A stretch of 64,000 nucleotides of DNA from the NCBI GenBank assembly GCA_037179385.1, contig CM074189.1, positions 26,039,648 through 26,103,647 on the forward strand, in the 5' to 3' direction. Below, piece after piece: positions 56,720-64,000 of this stretch (the stretch's first letter is position 1; each line of letters starts with the position of its first letter). The notes below the pieces were generated by a model, which was not told the origin of the DNA, made no database searches, and saw only the letters and a program-made list of their open reading frames with translations. The position numbers were made by a program, and so were the translations under genes. Source of the DNA: Holothuria scabra (lineage: Eukaryota > Echinodermata > Holothuroidea > Aspidochirotida > Holothuriidae).

Positions 56720-57240
56720 GGGGGGGCATTGCAGAGAGGCTGATCGCCTCTGGCTCTGAAAATGAAAAATTAGAAACTTTGACATTCGTGACGACAGTCA
56801 ACTACAGTGTGGTCTTCCCAACCCTTCTGAATGAAATTCTGAATTTTTTCCAATGCAAGTTACATGTTTGTAACTATTTGTTTTAGCAAACTTTTCGGCG
56901 CGCTAGCAATTCCCAATGGAGGAGTGCTCGCCTATAAATCAGTTTGGTAAAATTTTTCCGAGCTCTGGAAATGACGAAATCGGAACTTTGCTATTACACC
57001 AGATCATCAAGTGCTGCGGCAACTACAGAGATATTCATAATTTTTCTTTCACAAAATTCCAAATTTTCTCCAATGCAAGCTCTTGATTTTCAAATATTTT
57101 GTCAAAAATAACAACAAAGTCTCGGGAACTTTTGAAATGTCGTCGAAAAGCCTCAATCCTTAGATCTTAGATAGCAATATGTAGCATTAACCATCTTCAG
57201 ACGTCTGAGAATCGACCGAAGTGCAGATTCTTCAGTAAGT
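56720..57240 (+). repeat. dispersed repeat family 2, copy 2
   Basis: CTTTCACAAAATTCCAAATT, CCAATGCAAGCTCTTGATTT, AACAACAAAGTCTCGGGAAC and ATGTAGCATTAACCATCTTC match copy 1 in order. Confidence 0.72.
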
Positions 57241-58644
57241 CCCCAACTTTTTATTTTTACATTTATTACTCTATGCGAGCCTTAAACAGCATGAGCATTC
57301 TTTAATCAGAATGTAAAGGGGATATGATGATTTTTAACAGGCTCAAATCAAAGTCAAGCAAATCGTTTGCAAAACTTAATATCCGACCCAAAACTGGGTC
57401 ATCAGATGACCATAAGACCTCCTGTTAACCCTACAAACTGGTGAATTCCGACTTGTCAAGCTGTGAGCTATTAATTGCTGTTATTAATAAACGCAAATTG
57501 TCGAATAACGGATTCTCCTCATAACCTCCTAGTCGAAACCTCTGATTCACTGTGACAGAAGACGACCTGTATAAGCATCCGTCGGGAATCATCAGCTACA
57601 AACTAGCTATTAACCTCATTTTGTTATATTCAATTTCCCGAATACATATCTCTCAGCTTTCGAACTGCGGCCTCCTTTCATTTATTTTACAAATTATGCA
57701 ATGACTGCGATTTTCAATTTCAGTTTGGCTTTTACATAGGGGTTTTTTTTTTATATGTTTGACTGCACTAATAGCTACTAGCGCGGAAGGTTGAAATAAT
57801 CAATGATCTTGACGATAGGGTTGTTTGCCAAAATGTGTCCACAAGTTTTGGGGAAACGCGGGAACCATTCACGTCAGGTAATGAGCTTAAGGTGATGCTT
57901 ATCCTGGTATGGCACATAATTTCGGCAAATTAACGATTTTGTGAACAGAAAATTACTTCCCGACAAACCCGTTAAAAGGGTCAGTATGACCAGGAGCATG
58001 ATCTGTTCTTACGTCCCCTATTGGTTCCCTAGATTCGGTCCACTCTCCTACAAAATATTGTAAGTTGTTGCACCAATAAATCATTTAACCAAGTGAATAA
58101 TGTGCATTCGATAACATCCAGATAAAAAAGTTGAAATCCTCTCAAAGTTGTAAAAAATTTTAAATTTTGATCCGAATTTGCAACTCGAACTCGCAGCAAC
58201 TCAAATGTTAGTTTAATTTGTATTCAAAAAAATTCATGTGGAGGTACCTTCTAAAGAAAGAAATTACATCTGCATCCAACTGGTTTTTCTTCATAGAAGC
58301 TGTCTCTCCTTTCCATCATTTTTCTATGTATGGGTTTCTTTAAACATTTAAAAATGGTCGGATTTTTGTAACAGTTTTCTTTTTTTTTCAGAGAAAATCT
58401 TATTAGTTGCATTTCAAATTATTTAATAGGATCAAGGAAATAAAAAGGCTTTCTTATCAATCAACGCAGGAGAGTGTATCCATAGAAGTCTATCGAAATA
58501 TATTTTGAGCGGATCTCTGTCTAGTCACACACTCAAGCTAAAGAGTATAACAAACATCTTACTTTAGACATTACGTGTTTCACACAATTTACCGGTATGG
58601 AAGTATATTTGCATTGATAAATGATCTTCCTTAACCATACACCT

Positions 58645-58994
58645 TAAAAGTAAAAGAGTGAACTTAGTCGCTCTTTGATAGAGTGAAAAGTATGAATTCA
58701 CTCCATTAGAGTGATAATTCACTCCAAAAGGAGTGAAACTCACTCTAAAAAGAGTGAAATTCACTACAGGAAGAGGGGAAATTCACTCTTGTACGAGTGC
58801 CTGCAATGATCACTTTTTTGAAGAGTGATCACTGTAGGCACTCCATCAAGAGTGAAACTTAGCTCGTTTTAAGGGAATTTCGCTCTTTTTGGAGTGAATT
58901 TAAATTTTCTTGGAATGAATTATTACTCTAATGGAGTGAATTCACACTTTTCATTCTATCGAAGAGTGACTAAGTTCACTCTTTTGATTTTAGA
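58645..58994. repeat. 350-bp foldback element built from GAGTGAATTCACTC words
   Basis: The left half starts TAAAAGTAAAAGAGTGAACT and contains TTAGTCGCTCTTTGATAGAG, GAATTCACTCCATTAGAGTG and repeated GAGTGAAA/TTCACTC words. The right half is its complement: GAGTGAATTCACACTTTTCA, CTATCGAAGAGTGACTAAGT, TCACTCTTTTGATTTTA. The arms of about 170 bases meet near GATCACTTTTTTGAAGAGTG. Hairpins exist both at full length and within single words. Confidence 0.9.
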
Positions 58995-59819
58995 GTGTAT
59001 TACTTTTTAACGGTTAGTAAATGTAAATATCATTTTTAACCCAAAACTTACTATGGGTCCCAATAAAAAATAAATCATTATCTAAAAACAAAGCCTATCG
59101 GTGGTGCACAAAGTACAACGTTTACATCGTAACTTAGAAAAAAAAAATACCTCTTGACAGTAAAGTGATGCCGAAGAAAGAGCGATACAGAAGAAAAATC
59201 ATTAAGACAAAACATTCAATTTTCATTTGCGATGCTTGAATTCATATTGGTTTTTAATTTTATATTAAAACGGTCTAGTGTTACTATGTTTGTCACAAGA
59301 TGGTCATAAATGTCGTCACGAATTTCCTTTGCATGTATTACAGTGTCTCAAGAACGTCAATTTGTGTTTTGGGGAAGGGGTGATGGCAGCAGGAACCGGT
59401 CGCGTTACCAGACCTTCTCATTTTGGTCCGATGGGTGAGGGAGGGGAGCTTGATTGAGTAATTGACAAAAACAATGTCACAAATCGGAACGCAAAATTCG
59501 ATAGGCGTCTAGCCTACAGAGAAACACCAAGGCTACAAATATCACTCAGATCGCAGGAAAAGGTAATTCCCTGTTTATCGGGTATTACGAGATTCAGCTT
59601 TTCTTTTTTTTTTTTGTTGATATTTTTGAGCACGGAATTGGAAATGTTCACTTCCGCTTTATGACGGTCGTAGGGGAGACAGTACGAGCGGATTCCATAA
59701 ATGTATAATTTATGGGTGGATATGAACACGTAATTAATCTCTATTTATTCTGAATGCCAAAAATATACCTGCTTGAGTGTAGTAAAAGTCGTTACTGCCC
59801 GGTGACGCAAATGTCGAGG

Positions 59820-60720
59820 AGGGGCAATCCTCTAGCTCTGCGAAAGGAAAAATTAGAAATTTAAACTCTGTGATACCAGATCAGCAAGTGACATCGGCTA
59901 ACTAAAGTGTGTTTTTCCCAACTTTTCTTTGAAAAATTCTTTATTCTTTTTCCCAGTACAGAGCTCTACATCTTTAAATATTTATTTTAAAAAAAAGGAT
60001 AAAGCTTTGGACTTTTGAAACTGTAACACCATAAAATTAGGAGAAACTGATTCACTTCAGTGCTGTTTTCCCAACTTTTCCTGTCAAAATCTTCCACATT
60101 CTTTCCAATAGTCCCTGTTCAAATGGACTTGACTCTCCTGGCCTTTGCTCGTCGCAAATTTTAATGCATTGTAAAGTTATGCTCAAAATTTAAAAATCAA
60201 AGTTTGAAAACTTTCCTAGACTCTGTTAAAATTTGCAAATTTGAAATAGGCCATACCAAATCATCAAGTTACACCAGTCAACTAAGGTGCTGTTTGCCCT
60301 ACTTTTTCTTCCATAATCTCCCATAGTCTTTCCAATAGTATTGGCTCAATGGAAACTTTCTTGGTGCTTTTCGCGTGGCAGATCGCTTTGTCTTGTAAAG
60401 TAGTGCCCACACTTACAAAGCAAGTTTTGGAAACTTTCCTAGGCTTTGGAAAACACTGCATTTTCGAACTAGGTAACACCAAATCATCATATGACAGCCG
60501 TCAATTACAGTGCTGTTCTTCGAAATTTTCTTTCATAAAATTCCTAATTTCCCCCGATATAAGCGTATGGCTTATAGTTTTTATCTAAAATGTCAACAAT
60601 ATTTCGAAAAGTGTCTAAAAGTCCTAAGAGAAAGCTTCAACCCGCGTGCAGCCATATCTAATGTATCATTATGTAGTAATAACGGTATTCAATCGCCTTA
60701 AAATTTTGTATTTGTTAATA
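59820..60720 (+). repeat. dispersed repeat family 2, copy 3, internally duplicated
   Basis: Contains TCTTTCATAAAATTCCTAAT, GATATAAGCGTATGGCTTAT and ATTATGTAGTAATAACGGTA in family order. Phrases such as AAATCATCAAGTTACACCAG recur at shorter spacing, suggesting several diverged sub-copies in tandem. Confidence 0.65.
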
Positions 60721-62000
60721 CGAAGGGTAAATTCTTTCATAATTTTCAAATCTTTCGCATGTCCTCACAGGGATCCAAGAATACAAGATTTTTCGCTCCA
60801 CAATCCCCATTTAAAAAAAAAATGAAAAGCCAAAACGACAAGAGCACCGCAAATGACGTTCTAAATACACTATAATGATAACACTCTTTACACGTATGGA
60901 TGCTCGCTCCCCTGGAAATATTCTAGCCACGTCATTGTAACTTACACGATTTGACTTTCATTCTATCACTGTATTGTGCATGTAATGTTATTGTGCCTTT
61001 AAACTATTACCTTTCTCTATTTCTACATTAAGTCATCATTTAAATGTCCTAAATGCCGGTCATGCGTTAGCCCATGACATTTCCTTATTAAGTTCAAGGT
61101 CCATATACAATAAACTTTTTCATTTACCGAATCAGGTATCAAGATTTACAATCCTTTCCAGTTCCAAAACTTTCGGCAAGGGACGGAAATAATTCGGGAC
61201 AGGTTTCATTTAGATTGTTTGGTCATTTTGCCTTTAGACCTTACTTTCAATATGATATTTTCCAAGCATAAACCTTTGCTGAATTAAACAGCATCACTTT
61301 AAGATCTTTCAATTTAGAAATTCATCTGAAAGGTAGGGTAGCAACAAGACGTTTGCCTAGACCTAATTCCTTCTAAGAATTGGAAGCCGGCTTTTAAAAG
61401 TCATGCGTTTTTGGAACTCCAATTTGACATAAATGGTACTGAATTTGGTTTCCCTTAAGTTCAATAGAAATTAGACAGTGTATGAATACTTATATGAAGT
61501 ATTGATTATAATGGGATATGGTGACATGCATTATGCTGAATGGTTTACATGGAAGATTCACGTTAATACTTTGTTAGGGTCAATCTAGGGGTGGTTTTCC
61601 TTCAAGAAAGAAAGCCGTTTGTATATCACAGCATAACTTACTTGTTCTTGGCTTTGACTCATGTATGTCGAAGGAACAACATGTTTTCCCTCAATATTTT
61701 CATCGGTTTGGCAATTGACTCCTCCCTCCAGGATTATAGGAATTTCGAATTTTCTTTTCAGTGGTGCAATATAAAACTTGCACTGTACCCCATAAGAACA
61801 AAGATTCGATAAGTTATTTAATCACGGCAGCAACGCTTGGATTATTCCTTATACTTGTACATGAATTCAAGGGCGGATATTGGGAAATTTGTTTTGGGCA
61901 AACTCAACTTGAGACCAAGACGTCTCAAATAGTATCAGGGGATGTCGTGCAAAAATATTTTTTGGGGGGGAGGTATGAGAAGTGGTGACTGACTGCCCGA

Positions 62001-62160
62001 CAGACTATCTAAGCGGAGCGCCACTATCGGTTGGCGCGGAGAAAGAAAATTTTGAAAAATCGCGACCTCTCAGATAGCCGAAAATTGCATTTGCCAAGCT
62101 TGTGAGTAGAATTCAAGCAGTCGTTATTTTGAGCTTTCCTTTGCAATAAAATCTTCATTT
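62001..62160 (+). repeat. CTATCTAAGCGGAGCGCC repeat, longest copy
   Basis: CAGACTATCTAAGCGGAGCG, CCACTATCGGTTGGCGCGGA, then CTCTCAGATAGCCGAAAATT and CAAGCAGTCGTTATTTTGA, aligning with the reversed 13640-13810 copy. Confidence 0.72.
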
Positions 62161-62355
62161 TAATAAAAAGAAAATCAAATTGCAAAATGATCAGAAAATT
62201 ACCAGATAAAATGTACTGGTTCCTTTACAGGACGATGTGACATTTTATCATTTTCTTTGTGGCAAAGTAAAATGTCCATTAAAAAGAGTAGACCAGAACC
62301 AAATTTTTGTTTAATATGTTAAAGACGAACATATTGTAAGCACTCTGGTGAAGTT

Positions 62356-62760
62356 TTCATTCATTTCTCATGTTTGGTTCTCGAGATATTAGCAACTGAA
62401 GTTGACACATTTTCTACAAAAGGTAAACTTGAACCAAGCAGGTGCTATGTCATGTATTCATATTGATGGTCAATGTTTTGGTTTGTTATTTATTTAATAT
62501 GTTTGATCCTGCTGTTTGATCTTGAATTGATTAGGGATGCTATCTTGCCCTTAAGGCAAATTAAGTTTTTAAACTTCCATTGCTCGGGATGCACTTATGG
62601 TTACAACATATCACAGTTAAATTGTATAAATATGGTGCTAAATTTTAGAGGAAAATAACTAAACATTTCCGTCAATGTGAAGTTCACTCTTTGTAGAAAA
62701 TATGTCATCCTCAATTCTAATATATCGAGAACCAAACATGGGAAATGAGTAAAAATTTCC
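62356..62760. repeat. inverted repeat, about 70-base arms
   Basis: Left CATGTTTGGTTCTCGAGATA ... ACACATTTTCTACAAAAG; right CTTTGTAGAAAATATGTCAT ... ATATATCGAGAACCAAACAT. Diverged arms with a spacer of about 270 bases. Confidence 0.75.
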
Positions 62761-62934
62761 CCAGTAAGCTATGCCTAGAAAATATTCCTCTTCAAAATAT
62801 CAAACATAAATTTGTTCTGGACTTTTTTGTTTCAAGGAGCTGCAAACCGTTGGAAATAAATTGAAATCATAACTTTTCGAATCATATTAACTCGTATGAC
62901 CAGTGGTCGAATGAGCTTGTAAACCTGAACCGGT

Positions 62935-63065
62935 CACACAGAAGCATTGGTTTCCAGCGCCATTGCTACCAGCGCCATTGGCTACCAGCGCCAGTAACAG
63001 TACTGATTCAGTACTGCTATTGGTGCTGGTAGCGCTATCAACGCTTCTGGGCGGCCGGTACTGGG
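62935..63065. repeat. foldback element built from ACCAGCGCC words
   Basis: Three copies of TACCAGCGCCA-type words precede AACAGTACTGATTCAGTACT. The complement follows (GGTGCTGGTAGCGC). Outer CAGAAGC and GCTTCTG, with CCGGTCA and GGCCGGTA, close the structure. Confidence 0.82.
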
Positions 63066-64000
63066 CTAAAATTTTGATACAATTACGAACTATATCCTTG
63101 ACAATTACGCATTAGTTTATACTTTATAAATAATATATGACATTTGTATGAGGGAGAAGGCTGGGATATTTTGCCCAGATTAAGAAAAACTCTACTTTTT
63201 ATTCATGTCATAGCGAATAACGTTATTTTTGGAAAATTGAAGACCATGCTTTGGAAGTGTTTGGGGGACAGGTGCCCCCGGTGCCCCTATGGCGAGCCGC
63301 TAATGTATCGATTCCATTCGAATGAAGGAGAATGGTAAGATTATGTCTGTCCTTCACACCGATGGACAAATCTAAGTTAAATCCCAACACGTACAAATGA
63401 CTTAAAGTGCTTTTCATGCATCCCGGCGATTGTGTAACCAAAACGTTGAGGCTTAAAAACCCAACCAACTGACCTTATCAAACCAAACCCTGCGATTTTT
63501 TTTCACGTGAGTGGAAAATCTTTTGTTTATCGCTATACTGAGCTGCAAAATTTTGCTTTTTTGGAAACATTTCCCCTGACTTGTATTATCTCCTGAACAA
63601 CTATCTAAAATGGTTTGCAAATCGAAGCTCGATGAAATTTTGCATTTCTACGACAAAATTTGCTTGCATTCAGGAATTGAGATCGTAAATCCCCAAACAA
63701 GACTTATCTCCCAGTCAGAAGGCGAGACGAATCCAAGCCGAGTCAAAAAGTTTCTATTACAAGTCACGTGCTACCTAGAGGTTCGAGTTTATCTACGTCA
63801 ACCGTTGGGTGTACTATAGTCGTATCATCAAAATCACGTGCCATGTATTCGAGATCCCAACCAGTTGACCAGTGAGAATACTAGTCATAGGTCATCCTGT
63901 TCGATTCTCAGTCACGTATCGTGAGGTTCGAATCCAAGTCATGCACTTTGCGCGGAGGGTACTTTGGTTTCATGCAAACAGTAGTGGATACAGACTTGAC

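Larger units (their letters stand above)
51390..64000. other. repeat-rich region without a firm gene
   Basis: Holds SINE tails (52231, 54683), an inverse interspersed copy (56445), two family-2 repeats (56720, 59820), the large foldback (58645), a repeat core (62001), a diverged inverted repeat (62356-62760) and a small foldback (62935). The frame at 55803-56111 (102 residues) is lysine/cysteine-rich and unrecognised. If the 50626 gene is real, this region may be its intron. Confidence 0.5.

Noticed and set aside
61761..61988. Plus-strand ORF after TTTTCTTTTCAG with a hydrophobic segment
   Set aside because: It ends next to a repeat core, has no donor, and no upstream exon supports it.
32530..64000. 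Search for the Barx first exon (FMIEEIL-type motif) on the minus strand
   Set aside because: No sequence matching the degenerate codons was found by eye. It may lie outside the window or be diverged.

Overview
The window is nuclear DNA from an animal. It is AT-rich and intron-rich, with GT-AG exons of about 20 to 430 bases separated by kilobase introns, tRNA-derived SINEs and many small inverted-repeat transposons. A Bar-class homeobox gene of the Barx type is present. The repeat style (foldback elements, an AGGTCA-rich repeat, SINEs ending in AACTAACTAA) suggests a marine invertebrate deuterostome, perhaps an echinoderm. That placement is inference; no species-specific marker was seen.

Layout. 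(1) 1-1080: reverse transcriptase remnant of a non-LTR retrotransposon on the minus strand. (2) 1870-21445, plus strand: the 3' eleven coding exons of a WD40-repeat protein, every splice phase matching; the 5' end lies outside the window. Its introns hold a 47-bp tandem array, a 27-bp minisatellite, a hAT-like element with 8-bp target duplications, SINEs and two copies of an AGGTCA-containing repeat. (3) 22040-27985: intergenic, repeats only. (4) 27986-32517, minus strand: two 3' exons of a Barx gene, covering the whole homeodomain, a basic tail and an acidic C-terminus. The first coding exon was not found. (5) 32520-42330: Barx upstream sequence or intron, with a 30/36-bp minisatellite, a second SINE type and a foldback element. 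(6) 42332-46695, minus strand: exons of a probable small SAM-domain protein. An imperfect giant palindrome (about 46930-47870) lies upstream, and each of its arms carries a PAR-bZIP-like site beside a perfect CRE. (7) 50626-51388, plus strand: a tentative first exon plus a phase-matched 21-nt microexon. (8) The rest to 64000 is repeat-rich with no firm gene.

The most unusual recurring structure is a class of short foldback elements. Each is built from a different short word used repeatedly in both orientations: AACCCTTTGG, CCCAATTGGG, AAGATTGA/AGACTGA, GAGTGAATTC, CAGTTCGCCCC and ACCAGCGCC. The architecture is shared although the sequences are not. The four genes or gene parts show no obvious functional link. 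Exon boundaries come from reading frame, phase and splice consensus by eye; there was no transcript or database support.
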